A stretch of DNA of 23,392 nucleotides from CAMPJM01 sp964440915. Lineage in GTDB: Bacteria > Bacteroidota > Bacteroidia > Cytophagales > Cyclobacteriaceae. Positions 7,777-15,922 of the stretch are shown here, one piece after another; positions within the stretch are counted from its first letter, which is position 1; the number at the start of each line of letters is the position of its first letter. The position numbers and the translations under genes were made by a program. The stretch lies in assembly GCA_964440915.1 (NCBI GenBank), contig CAYTTV010000050.1, positions 1 to 23,392 of the forward strand. The letters run 5' to 3'. Below the pieces are notes generated by a model that had not been told where the DNA came from, ran no database searches, and saw only the letters and a list, made by a program, of their open reading frames with translations.

Positions 7777-8166
7777 ATGAATTTTCACACGAGAAAGTGG
7801 ATCAAACCAGAGGATCTTAACCCTAATGGAACATTATTTGGTGGCAGTTTGCTTAAATGGATTGATGAGGAAGCGGCCATTTATGCTATTTTACAACTTG
7901 ATAATAATAAGGTTGTAACCAAGTACATTTCTGAAATCGATTTTGTGAGCTCTGCACGAGAAGGTGAAATCATTGAGCTAGGAATGACAGCCACACACTT
8001 TGGGAGGACTTCTCTAACGCTGAGATGTGAGGTGAGAAATAAGCTTACTAGAAAGACTATCTTGGTTATCGACAAACTGGTTTTTGTGAACCTTGATAAA
8101 GATGGTGTACCCACACCGCATGGCAAGACTTCCATCATTTATAGCAAAGATAGGTTTAAGGAGTAA
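7777..8166 (+). CDS. Acyl-CoA thioesterase, hotdog fold (YciA/BACH type)
   Basis: A 129-residue single hotdog domain, predicted to hydrolyse acyl-CoA to free CoA and fatty acid in the cytoplasm. The segment DLNPNGTLFGGSLLKWIDEE (residues 13-32) is the family signature: the N-x-x-G-x-x-F/H-G-G loop followed by the central helix with Asp30 as the likely catalytic residue. Further on come IDFVSSAREGEIIEL and a strand typical of acyl-CoA thioesterases, ending in VPTPHGK. Length is normal for a single-domain member. It is divergently placed 149 bp from ligD and followed by its own terminator, so it is probably monocistronic. Chain-length preference cannot be read from sequence. Confidence 0.88.
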   Translation: MNFHTRKWIKPEDLNPNGTLFGGSLLKWIDEEAAIYAILQLDNNKVVTKYISEIDFVSSAREGEIIELGMTATHFGRTSLTLRCEVRNKLTRKTILVIDKLVFVNLDKDGVPTPHGKTSIIYSKDRFKE

Positions 8167-8228
8167 CCATCAAACGTAACTGAGGATTGTCCTTTAAGAC
8201 ATCTGTCAGACTATTGAAGTTACTGGTC

Positions 8229-8267
8229 AAGCTTTATCCTTTCTATTAACCGAAAGAGATAAAGCTT
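8229..8267 (+). terminator. Rho-independent terminator after the thioesterase
   Basis: AAGCTTTATC and GATAAAGCTT form a perfect 10-bp stem. CTTTC/GAAAG extends it internally around an AT-rich loop, and TAATTTATTT follows. It lies 62 bp past the thioesterase stop. Confidence 0.7.
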
Positions 8268-8584
8268 TAATTTATTTGTTCTTTGGATGTAACTTTTAGC
8301 GATAAATTAAATATTAAGGCATTACATCGCACATATAAGTACTATTATACCGAAAAATGCAGATTGATTATTAATAGAAACCTTTAATTTATTGATTTTA
8401 AAAGGGCTTTAATGCTATTCTTTTTCTCTCAAAGCCTCCATTGTTTTACAACGCGAACAGAACTGTTTTAATGCCTACAAGTGTATGGTTTGCAAGGCTT
8501 TCTAAAGCCATAAATGGCATGTTAAATGATAATTTAGTGTTATCATTTTAAACATGGAAAAACCTTAAAGCCACTTCTCAAAAC
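8268..8584. other. Intergenic region upstream of the serine hydrolase
   Basis: No ORF is credible here. It carries two small palindromes near the downstream gene: GCCATAAATGGC at about 8508-8519 and the 9-bp inverted repeat at 8524-8548. The rest is AT-rich without visible promoter consensus. Confidence 0.4.
8524..8548. repeat. 9-bp inverted repeat upstream of serine hydrolase
   Basis: AAATGATAA (8524-8532) and TTATCATTT (8540-8548) are perfect inverse complements with a 7-nt spacer. The centre is about 50 bp before the ATG at 8585. It could be an operator for a dimeric regulator or a hairpin in the 5' leader. It has no T-run, so it is unlikely to be a terminator. Confidence 0.5.
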
Positions 8585-9901
8585 ATGATCAAAACAGTAA
8601 CCCTTAGTATCTTCCTCTTTCTCAATTTCTTTGCAATCATATCATTTGGACAAGTAGAGCATTCAATAAAGGGAACCATTCCAAAAGTAGGGACAGTAGA
8701 GACAAAGGCAGATGGAGTTACTGAATTGAGTGCGATTGATTTAGAAATTGGCCAATTTATGAAACAGTGGGGTTTGCCTGGTGCTTCAGTGGCTTTGGTT
8801 AAAGATGGCAAACTGCTTTACGCCAAAGCTTTTGGAAAGGCAGACATTAATATTCCTGCGCAAACAGATCATGTGTTCAGAGTAGCCAGCCTTTCTAAAC
8901 CCATTACGGCTATTGCTGTAATGAAATTGGTAGAAGAAGGAAAGCTTTCTTTGGATGATAAGGTGTTTGGAGAAAACGGCCTATTGAACGATGCCCCATA
9001 CAATCAAATTGTCGATAAAAGAATAAAGGAGATTACCGTGCGCCATTTGCTGCAACATACTGCAGGATGGGACAGAAATTTCGGAAAAGAAGGTGATCCT
9101 ATGTTTAACTCCCTGCATATTGCAGAAACTATGGGAACCCCAGCGCCTGCCGATGCTGTAACAATCATTCGGTATATGCTTACCAAGCCACTTGATTTTA
9201 CTCCTGGAACCAGGTTTTCGTACTCCAATTTGGGTTATAACATCTTAGGACGGGTGATTGAAGAAGTTTCGCTGGCGAGCTACGAGGAGTATGTTATGGA
9301 AAACATCCTCGATCCACTGGAAATAATGGATATGAGCTTGGGCTTTAGCGCATATGAAGACAAGCAACCCAAAGAAGTTGTGTACTTTGAACGCCCTGAA
9401 TTGAAACTATCTTCACCCTCGTCTGGAGATGGCAAAGTTTCTTACTATCCTTATGGCGGTTTTAATTTAGAAGCGATGGATGCCCACGGTGGCTGGTTGG
9501 CTTCTGCTACAGATTTGGCAAAGATCATTGTCGCTTCAAGCGGAAGCGGCACAGGAAAAGATATCCTGACCAAGGGATCTGTGATTGAGATGGCAGAACC
9601 ATGCGATGTGTATCCCTATTACGGCTTAGGGTGGTGCGTGAACGAACGTGGCAACCGTTGGCATACAGGTTCGCTGGTAGGCGCATCATCTATGATGGCG
9701 AGCCTCAACAATGGCATTGGTTGGGTGCTGCTCTTCAATGGCAACCCACTTACTTCAGAATACTTTCAAAGTATGGACCGCGTCATGTGGAATGCATTGA
9801 GCAATATTAAAGAATGGCCCTCTGATGATCTATTCCTAAGTCCAGAAAACCTGAAAGTGAAAAAAGATATACTTGTAAATAATAACCCAGATTTATTGTA
9901 G
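8585..9901 (+). CDS. Secreted serine hydrolase, beta-lactamase class C / PBP4 family
   Basis: A 438-residue exported enzyme of the beta-lactamase-related (PF00144) family. Residues 1-22 are a signal peptide ending in SFGQ, typical for Sec export in Bacteroidota. The catalytic set is complete: nucleophile Ser102 and Lys105 in SLSKP, Tyr213-Ser-Asn215 in YSNLGYN, and His360-Thr-Gly362 in WHTGSLVG, the KTG-equivalent. HLLQHTAGW, between the first two motifs, is also characteristic. HTG instead of KTG is common in esterases and D-aminopeptidases of this family, so peptidase or esterase activity is as likely as beta-lactamase activity. It appears monocistronic, with a terminator 27 bp downstream and a palindrome upstream. 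The substrate cannot be told from sequence. Confidence 0.88.
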   Translation: MIKTVTLSIFLFLNFFAIISFGQVEHSIKGTIPKVGTVETKADGVTELSAIDLEIGQFMKQWGLPGASVALVKDGKLLYAKAFGKADINIPAQTDHVFRVASLSKPITAIAVMKLVEEGKLSLDDKVFGENGLLNDAPYNQIVDKRIKEITVRHLLQHTAGWDRNFGKEGDPMFNSLHIAETMGTPAPADAVTIIRYMLTKPLDFTPGTRFSYSNLGYNILGRVIEEVSLASYEEYVMENILDPLEIMDMSLGFSAYEDKQPKEVVYFERPELKLSSPSSGDGKVSYYPYGGFNLEAMDAHGGWLASATDLAKIIVASSGSGTGKDILTKGSVIEMAEPCDVYPYYGLGWCVNERGNRWHTGSLVGASSMMASLNNGIGWVLLFNGNPLTSEYFQSMDRVMWNALSNIKEWPSDDLFLSPENLKVKKDILVNNNPDLL

Positions 9902-10227
9902 TAGACAAAAGCATTTTAAAAATTTCCTTGCTTTAGCGTAGTATATTGTGCTAAAGCAACCCTTTTCTTAGGGCATCGTCGCTTAGTTTATGCAAGTTAT
10001 AAACTCAATTAGCCTTGTGTCATCCAAACTTTTTCAGAAAACCTTCAATTTTTGAGAGAATATCTTGAAGAGTACGTATCTTGCGGGAATTTTAAACAAG
10101 TGGGTTTAGTTGGAATATCGTAGGGATAGTGATTATTTAGAATAGCAATCTGTAGAAAACCCATAATACACAAGCACCTGGTTTGGTGAACTGATAGTTT
10201 AGCCACATAAATTACAAATTTACATCT
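9902..10227. other. Intergenic region between serine hydrolase and nadA
   Basis: This 326-bp stretch holds the terminator at 9928-9959. The remaining 270 bp should carry the nadAB promoter. I see no confident promoter, repeat or ORF in it. Confidence 0.4.
9928..9959 (+). terminator. Hairpin terminator after the serine hydrolase
   Basis: TTGCTTTAGC (9928-9937) and GCTAAAGCAA (9950-9959) form a perfect 10-bp stem with a 12-nt loop, followed by CCCTTTTCTT. It lies 26 bp beyond the stop codon. Confidence 0.7.
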
Positions 10228-11184
10228 ATGGTAGGTTTAACGGGAAGTAAAAAAGATACTGTTGCCTTACAACAAGAAATCAAGCGATTGGCCAAGGAAA
10301 AGAATGCCGTTATCCTTGCCCATTACTATCAATCTGAGGAAATCCAACAAATTGCGGATTATATTGGAGACAGCTTAGATCTGTCAAGGAAAGCCAAAGC
10401 CACAGACAAAGAGATTATTGTTTTTGCTGGGGTGAAATTCATGGCAGAAACCGCTAAAATACTTAATCCTACCAAGAAGGTATTGCTACCGGACATGGCT
10501 GCAGGGTGTTCCCTCGCCGACAATTGCCCACCCGATCAGTTCAGGGAATTCCTACAACAATACCCCGATCATGTCGTGGTGACTTATATCAACTGTTCAG
10601 CAGAAGTTAAGGCCATGAGCGATATTATCTGCACTTCTTCTAATGCAGAGCATCTCGTATCAAAAATCCCTTTAGATAAGAAAATCATATTTGCACCTGA
10701 TGCCAATTTGGGCCGATACGTAATGCGACAAACCAAGCGAGACATGGTATTGTGGCAAGGTGCCTGTATTGTACACGAGGCTTTTTCAATGGAAAAGCTT
10801 GGGAAACTGATTGGGGAGCACCCCAATGCAAAATTGGTAGCACACCCTGAAGCAGAAGAGCATCTATTGAAGTTGGCAGACTTTGTTGGGTCTACGAAAA
10901 AGATGATTGAATACGTCAAGCATAGTGATGATGAATCTTTTATCATAGCTACCGAAGCGGGCATTTTACATGAAATGCAGAAAGAAGCCCCAGGTAAGTT
11001 GTTGATTGCGGCACCGTCCCATGAAGACAATACATGTGCTTGCAGTGAATGCGCCTTCATGAAAATGAATACCTTGGAAAAGCTGTACAACTGCCTACTC
11101 CATGAAACTCCAGAGATTATCTTAGACCAAGAATTGTTGAAAAAGGCCGCTATTCCATTAGACAAAATGTTAGAATGGTCTTAA
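10228..11184 (+). CDS. nadA: Quinolinate synthase A
   Basis: Condenses iminoaspartate from NadB with dihydroxyacetone phosphate to quinolinate, the de novo NAD precursor; a cytosolic [4Fe-4S] enzyme. The 318-residue protein has the three-fold repeated NadA architecture. Visible motifs are ILAHYYQ (29-35), DSLDLSR, the first ligand Cys94 in AGCSLADNC, YINCSAEVKA, ICTSSNA, FAPDANLG, Cys180 in QGACIVHEAF, HPEAEE, GSTKKMIEY, and EAGILHEM. The C-terminal CxCxxC cluster at 270-275 precedes AFMKMNTLEKL; Cys275 is the likely third ligand. Its stop overlaps the start of nadB, so the two enzymes that pass the unstable iminoaspartate are translationally coupled. nadC is not in the window. Confidence 0.96.
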   Translation: MVGLTGSKKDTVALQQEIKRLAKEKNAVILAHYYQSEEIQQIADYIGDSLDLSRKAKATDKEIIVFAGVKFMAETAKILNPTKKVLLPDMAAGCSLADNCPPDQFREFLQQYPDHVVVTYINCSAEVKAMSDIICTSSNAEHLVSKIPLDKKIIFAPDANLGRYVMRQTKRDMVLWQGACIVHEAFSMEKLGKLIGEHPNAKLVAHPEAEEHLLKLADFVGSTKKMIEYVKHSDDESFIIATEAGILHEMQKEAPGKLLIAAPSHEDNTCACSECAFMKMNTLEKLYNCLLHETPEIILDQELLKKAAIPLDKMLEWS

Positions 11185-12710
11185 AAAGTATGGAGACAGA
11201 TGTATTGATCGTAGGGTCGGGCCTCGCCGGGACATTATTTTCATTGGAACTGGCAAAAAACAATCCCTCTCTGCGCATGCTGATTATCAGCAAAAAAGAC
11301 AGAAATCAAAGCTCTTCTTACTTGGCCCAAGGTGGAATTGCTGCTGTTCTGCCTGATACGGCCGATAGCATAGAACAGCATGTTCAGGACACCTTCACAG
11401 CAGGAGCCCATTCCAATAGTCCAGAAGCAGTGAGGTATTTTGTCGGCAATGCACCTCGAGCCATCGAAATCCTTGAAAGCTATGGTATTTCTTTTGACCT
11501 GGCCAATACAGGAGAGAAATCACTGGCCTTGGAGGGAGGACATAGCATGCCGAGAGTATTGCACCACAAAGATTTTACCGGAAAGCACATCATGCAGAAG
11601 CTGCATACACGATTAGCAGCATATCCTAATATTCAGCTTATAGAAGATGTCGAGCTCATTGAGTTGATCCAAAGCGAGGAGGGCAGTCCAATAGAAGGCG
11701 CCTATGCCTGGGATTATAAAAACAACGCTTTGGTTACTATTCAATCTGGTGCTGTTGTTTTGAGCACCGGAGGGGTAGGCAGTTTGTTCCGTTATACCAC
11801 CAATCCTTCTACGGCTACAGGACAAGGTATAGCCTTGGCTAAAGCTGCCGGTGCCGCAGTCAAAGACATTGTCAATATCCAATTTCATCCTACTGCCTTA
11901 TGGCTTCCTTCTGGCAGTCATCTTCCATTGATTTCAGAAGCTATGCGAGGAGCAGGGGCACTGTTGCTAGATGAGGCTGGTCAGCGCTTTATGGTCGGAG
12001 TGCATCCTTTGGAAGAGTTGGCGCCTAGAGATGTTGTGGCCCGCGCAATTGTGAAGACAATAGGAAACCAGAAAAAGCCTTATGTGTACTTAGATGCGAC
12101 ACATTTAAAGGAAGAGGAGTGGAGTACCCATTTTCCAGCCATTTTCCAGATATGCCTTGATGCTGGAATCGATCCCCTCAAGCAACCCATACCCGTAGTC
12201 CCCGCAGCCCATTATTCATGTGGCGGTGTAGCGACTGATGTGAATGGGATGACTTCGGTAGAAAATTTATATGTATTAGGAGAAACCGCCTGCACGGGGC
12301 TTCATGGTGCCAACCGATTGGCTTCCAATAGCCTGCTAGAGGCTACCCTTATGGCTGCCGGCCTTGCAGCAACACTTGAAATCTCCCATTCCAAGACGAA
12401 AAAATTGCCCCAGCCTCCTAGCGTACTTGCTCCCACTGAAGCCACAACAGCGCTCATTAATAATTATGTTGAGGGGATTAAGCATATTATGCAAACTTAT
12501 TGTAATATTGTAAAAACGAATAGCGGATTAAAGAATGCTATACAAGAACTTTGGCAGCTAAAGAAAATATCCCAACAAAACCTCCCTAGTGAGAGTATAA
12601 GCTTTAAAGCTTTTAATCTCTCACTCATTACCGCATTGATGATCGCACAAGCTTCTTTAGAGGAAAAAGAAAATAAGGGCGTATTTTTCAACGCAGATTT
12701 AGTCCAGTAA
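11175..12710 (+). CDS. nadB: L-aspartate oxidase
   Basis: FAD enzyme oxidising L-aspartate to iminoaspartate for NadA. The 511 residues show the dinucleotide-binding VGSGLAG near the N-terminus, QGGIAAV, the EGGHSMPRVLHHKDFTG substrate segment, STGGVGSLF, IQFHPTALW, EAMRGAGALLLDE, and the C-terminal FAD motif HYSCGGVATDVNG with GLHGANRLASNSLLEA. The succinate-dehydrogenase-type flavoprotein fold is complete and length is normal. The ATG at 11175 overlaps nadA by 10 bp; a second ATG at 11190 (METDVLIVG) starts 5 bp after the nadA stop and is an equally good start. Co-transcription with nadA is evident. Confidence 0.95.
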   Translation: MVLKSMETDVLIVGSGLAGTLFSLELAKNNPSLRMLIISKKDRNQSSSYLAQGGIAAVLPDTADSIEQHVQDTFTAGAHSNSPEAVRYFVGNAPRAIEILESYGISFDLANTGEKSLALEGGHSMPRVLHHKDFTGKHIMQKLHTRLAAYPNIQLIEDVELIELIQSEEGSPIEGAYAWDYKNNALVTIQSGAVVLSTGGVGSLFRYTTNPSTATGQGIALAKAAGAAVKDIVNIQFHPTALWLPSGSHLPLISEAMRGAGALLLDEAGQRFMVGVHPLEELAPRDVVARAIVKTIGNQKKPYVYLDATHLKEEEWSTHFPAIFQICLDAGIDPLKQPIPVVPAAHYSCGGVATDVNGMTSVENLYVLGETACTGLHGANRLASNSLLEATLMAAGLAATLEISHSKTKKLPQPPSVLAPTEATTALINNYVEGIKHIMQTYCNIVKTNSGLKNAIQELWQLKKISQQNLPSESISFKAFNLSLITALMIAQASLEEKENKGVFFNADLVQ

Positions 12711-12819
12711 GATAGAAAAAAGCAGTTGTTGTATTATGTATTATAGGAATATATACACAATATTAATTAGTAGTCGCTGGTTAAATAACGATACCTAGTA
12801 ATTCACCGTATAACTTTTC

Positions 12820-14022
12820 ATGGCCTTATTACTCATATATTTAAGTATTGCCTTAATAATATCTTTTTTATGTTCGTTGCTCGAATCCGTACTTTTGACC
12901 ATAACGCCTTCCTACATGGAAGCCGAAGAGCAAAGAGGCAATAAAATTGGGTCAAAGCTAAAGAAAATAAAGAGCGATATTGATAGGCCATTGGCCGCTA
13001 TCCTTTCTTTAAATACAATTGCACATACCGTAGGTGCCGCTGGAGTAGGTGCTCAAGCGGTTAAAATTTATGGCGATGCCTATATGGGACTCATATCAGG
13101 CATCTTAACTTTCCTGATTCTAGTGTTGAGTGAAATTGTTCCTAAAACCATCGGCGTAAACTATTGGCGCAAGCTTACTACGTTTACTGCTTATGCTTTG
13201 GAATTCCTGATTATTGTAATGTATCCCTTCGTATTGATATCCAAATGGATGACAGCACTATTGTCTAATGGAGAGAAGCAGCCTTTAGTAAGCAGATCAG
13301 AGATATATGCTATGGCTGACATGGGACAGAAAGAAGGTGTGTTCATAGAGTCGGAGTCAAGGATATTGAAAAATCTGGTGCGGTTAAGGACGCTCAAGGT
13401 TGAAGACATCATGACGCCCCGAACGGTGGTAATAGCAGCACCTGAGAATTGGGGGCTGAAGAAAATTTATGATAATGAAGATTATTTTAAGTTCTCCCGG
13501 ATCCCTGTTTTCGATAAAAATATAGATAACGTTACTGGCTATGTCCATAAGCATGATGTGCTTGATAAGCTAGCCAAAGACGCCCATAAAATACCTTTGA
13601 AAGACATAAAAAGGGACATTGCAATGGTGCCAGAGGAAATGTCGATTATGGCGCTCTTTGAAAAGTTTATTGCTGAGAAGGAACAAATAGCCTTAGTAGT
13701 TGATAAATATGGTGGAATGGCTGGAATTGTAACCATGGAAGATGTGATGGAAACCCTGCTAGGCTTGGAAATCATGGATGAGTACGACAGCACTAGGGAT
13801 ATGCAGGAATATGCCAGGGAGAAATGGCGTGAACGGGCAGAAAGGCTAGGGATTATCACATCAAATGAGAATTACGAAAACCTATCTGACCAGCGAGGGA
13901 CTACCATCCAATATGGCCTTACTGGCGGCGTGGATCCTTTTCCCGAAGAAAGGCAAGATGAACCAACGGAAGAAACTAGCGAAAAAGACAAAAAACCTTC
14001 AAACGACGGATATTCAAAATAG
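12820..14022 (+). CDS. CNNM/CorC-like membrane protein: DUF21 plus CBS pair
   Basis: A 400-residue integral membrane protein of the hemolysin-C/CorC/CNNM family, implicated in Mg2+ (or Co2+) transport. Residues 1 to about 150 form the DUF21 domain, with an N-terminal helix LLIYLSIALIISFLCSLLES, LNTIAHTVGAAGVGAQA, a hydrophobic helix and the signature SEIVPKTIG. The intracellular part begins DIMTPRTVV and holds two CBS motifs, ending VDKYGGMAGIVTMEDVMETL, which bind nucleotides in relatives. The usual CorC_HlyC domain after the CBS pair is missing; instead there is a charged tail (about 325-400) rich in Glu, Arg, Asp and Lys. It follows nadB by 109 bp, probably as a separate unit, and is convergent with the SDR gene. 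Transport itself is family knowledge, not visible here. Confidence 0.85.
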   Translation: MALLLIYLSIALIISFLCSLLESVLLTITPSYMEAEEQRGNKIGSKLKKIKSDIDRPLAAILSLNTIAHTVGAAGVGAQAVKIYGDAYMGLISGILTFLILVLSEIVPKTIGVNYWRKLTTFTAYALEFLIIVMYPFVLISKWMTALLSNGEKQPLVSRSEIYAMADMGQKEGVFIESESRILKNLVRLRTLKVEDIMTPRTVVIAAPENWGLKKIYDNEDYFKFSRIPVFDKNIDNVTGYVHKHDVLDKLAKDAHKIPLKDIKRDIAMVPEEMSIMALFEKFIAEKEQIALVVDKYGGMAGIVTMEDVMETLLGLEIMDEYDSTRDMQEYAREKWRERAERLGIITSNENYENLSDQRGTTIQYGLTGGVDPFPEERQDEPTEETSEKDKKPSNDGYSK

Positions 14023-14061
14023 TGTTGGGTTGTATATATGAGGCAGAAAGAATGATATTTA

Positions 14062-14862
14062 TCAACAACTCTCTTCCTTAAACATTCGAATCACAATTTT
14101 CATTTGTCGGCTTCTTGGTACCACTTTTTCTAATATTAAAATAGCCCTGTTGATAAAACCAGGCACAATTACGGGTTTTCCTTTTATCATTTTATTCACC
14201 GCGATTCGTGCCACCTTTTCTGGTGTAATTATCATCATTTTCCCGATTAAGCCTTTCGAGGTCATTCTTTTCTTTACCGCCACGCTTGTAGGCACGGGCC
14301 CAGGGCATAGCACACTCACTTTTACGGAAGATTGTCTGAGTTCTTCTCTCAGTGCCGTGCTAAAATAAAAAACGAATGATTTAGTGGCAGTATAAATATT
14401 CTTATAGGGCATGGGCCTGAAGGAGGCCATGCTTCCGACATTTAAAATATAGGCTTCTCTGCAGCGTTTAAGTTGAGGTAGGAACAAGTACGTTAAGTGA
14501 ATCACGGCATGCATGTTAAGTTGCATCATCTGATCGATAAAGTCCAGAGAAGATGCTTCAAATAGCCCTTCATGGCCCAGTCCGGCATTGTTTACCAAAA
14601 CTTTGATCCTGAAGCCTTCCTTTTGAACCCACTCATGCAGCCGCTTTGGTGCTTTGTCTTCCGTTAGATCGGCTTCATACGTAACGACTTTTATGCCATA
14701 TCGCTCCTGAAGCTCACAGGCTGCCTTTTGTAACTGAGGACCAGGAAGGGCGACCAAAATAAGGTTCATCTTCCTTAAAGCAATCTCTTCAGCAATGGCC
14801 CTGCCAATCCCTTCACTCGCACCTGTAATCAAGGCGAAGGTTGCTTCCTTGTAATCGTTCAT
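14062..14862 (-). CDS. Classical SDR oxidoreductase
   Basis: A 266-residue classical short-chain dehydrogenase/reductase, NAD(P)-dependent. TGASEGIG (13-20) is the cofactor loop, NNAG is at 91-94, the catalytic Ser144 lies in NVGSMASF, and Tyr157/Lys161 form YTATK. The CPGPVPT segment after the active site and the basic C-terminal tail resemble the DltE/YqjQ-like group often annotated as SDR family NAD(P)-dependent oxidoreductase. Substrate is unknown. It starts 3 bp after the stop of the epimerase gene at 14866, so the pair is certainly co-transcribed and may act on related substrates. It is clearly related to the other SDR at 21129-21917 in the same window. Confidence 0.88.
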   Translation of the reverse strand: MNDYKEATFALITGASEGIGRAIAEEIALRKMNLILVALPGPQLQKAACELQERYGIKVVTYEADLTEDKAPKRLHEWVQKEGFRIKVLVNNAGLGHEGLFEASSLDFIDQMMQLNMHAVIHLTYLFLPQLKRCREAYILNVGSMASFRPMPYKNIYTATKSFVFYFSTALREELRQSSVKVSVLCPGPVPTSVAVKKRMTSKGLIGKMMIITPEKVARIAVNKMIKGKPVIVPGFINRAILILEKVVPRSRQMKIVIRMFKEESC

Positions 14863-14865
14863 ATG

Positions 14866-15849
14866 TCATTTGTTATTTTTAAGCCAATCTACTGTTTGGC
14901 GTATGCCTTCATCCAAAGGTGTAATTTTATATTGTAGGTCCTTTATAGCTTTCTCGCTGCTAAGGCTCCAATCATATAAATATTTCTTGACCCAACTTGG
15001 TGTAAGGAGGGGCGGCTTACCCGTCAGGTGATACTTTAAAACCTGTAGCTGCCCAAAAGCTAACATAAAGGGCATGGACACTTTAAATAACTTTTTATTC
15101 ACGCCTGAATGTTTCCTGATCAGCGCGAACAATCGGTGGTAGTCCACATTTTCGCCACCTAAGATATAGCGTTCACCTGGAGTGCCATTTGCCAAGGCCT
15201 TGATGTGGCCATCGGTTATATCATCGATATAGGCATAGCAGCCCGTTCGCCTGCCATCGCCCGGTATTAGTTTCCACTGGCCGTTTATATATTGCGCTAT
15301 GAGCTTTGTAACGGCGTTGCTATCGCTCATCACACCTGGGCCGTACACTCGTGGCGGATAAACAATTACAGTCTCCAGACCTTTTTTAAGGTAGTAAAGG
15401 GCCCAGTTCTCAGACATAAGTTTTGAACCCTCGTAAGCGCTGAAAAAATCTACAATTCGTGTAGTATCTTCTGAAGATGGTTGGCCATGGGAAGGGCCGA
15501 TAACTCCTGCAGTAGAGGTGTATACCATTTTCTTTGCCCCAGCTTCCAAAGCAGCCTTCAGAATGTTTTTGGTGCCCTCTACGTTAAGCTGGAAATAAGT
15601 TGCAGGTGTTTCCGCCCAAACCCTCGCATATGCTGCTAAATGGAAAACCGCTTCACAAGAATGAATAGCCTTGTTTATGCTTGCACTGTCGAGAATATCC
15701 CCCTTAAAAAGCTTTATATTGGGATGATTCAAAAAGGCCGCCTTTTCAAAACTTCTTACTAAGGCATGCACTGTATGACCAGCTTCCGCCAGTTTTAGGG
15801 CTAGGTTTGCCCCTATGTATCCTGTCGCTCCTGTAATAAATACTTTCAT
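14866..15849 (-). CDS. Extended SDR: NAD-dependent epimerase/dihydroflavonol-reductase-like
   Basis: From the ATG at 15849, MKVFITGATGYIGANLA starts directly with the first Rossmann strand; this start fits the family better than the upstream in-frame ATG at 15885, which would add 12 unrelated residues. The protein has about 327 residues. Features: GATGYIG cofactor loop, FKGDILD, VFHLAAYARVW, YTSTAGVIGPS with the catalytic Ser/Thr, and Tyr/Lys in SAYEGSK. Later VYPPRVYGPG and GRRTGCYAYIDDITDGH mark the substrate domain. The family covers dihydroflavonol-4-reductase-like, hopanoid-associated sugar epimerase-like and 3-beta-HSD-like reductases; which reaction cannot be decided. Its stop lies 3 bp before the SDR start, indicating a two-gene unit. 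Confidence 0.87.
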   Translation of the reverse strand: MKVFITGATGYIGANLALKLAEAGHTVHALVRSFEKAAFLNHPNIKLFKGDILDSASINKAIHSCEAVFHLAAYARVWAETPATYFQLNVEGTKNILKAALEAGAKKMVYTSTAGVIGPSHGQPSSEDTTRIVDFFSAYEGSKLMSENWALYYLKKGLETVIVYPPRVYGPGVMSDSNAVTKLIAQYINGQWKLIPGDGRRTGCYAYIDDITDGHIKALANGTPGERYILGGENVDYHRLFALIRKHSGVNKKLFKVSMPFMLAFGQLQVLKYHLTGKPPLLTPSWVKKYLYDWSLSSEKAIKDLQYKITPLDEGIRQTVDWLKNNK

Positions 15850-15922
15850 AAAAATTTGATCATTGAAACTACGATGTAGGCTCAAATGTTGGGAATAAGG
15901 CCTACAATAGTTGATAATATTA

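Noticed and set aside
10584..11165. 193-codon open frame antisense to nadA
   Set aside because: Shadow of nadA; no recognisable motif, and nadA itself is unmistakable.
15875..15906. 7-bp inverted repeat TGTAGGC/GCCTACA between CPBP and epimerase genes
   Set aside because: The loop is 18 nt and there is no T-run on the transcribed side, so a terminator is not supported.
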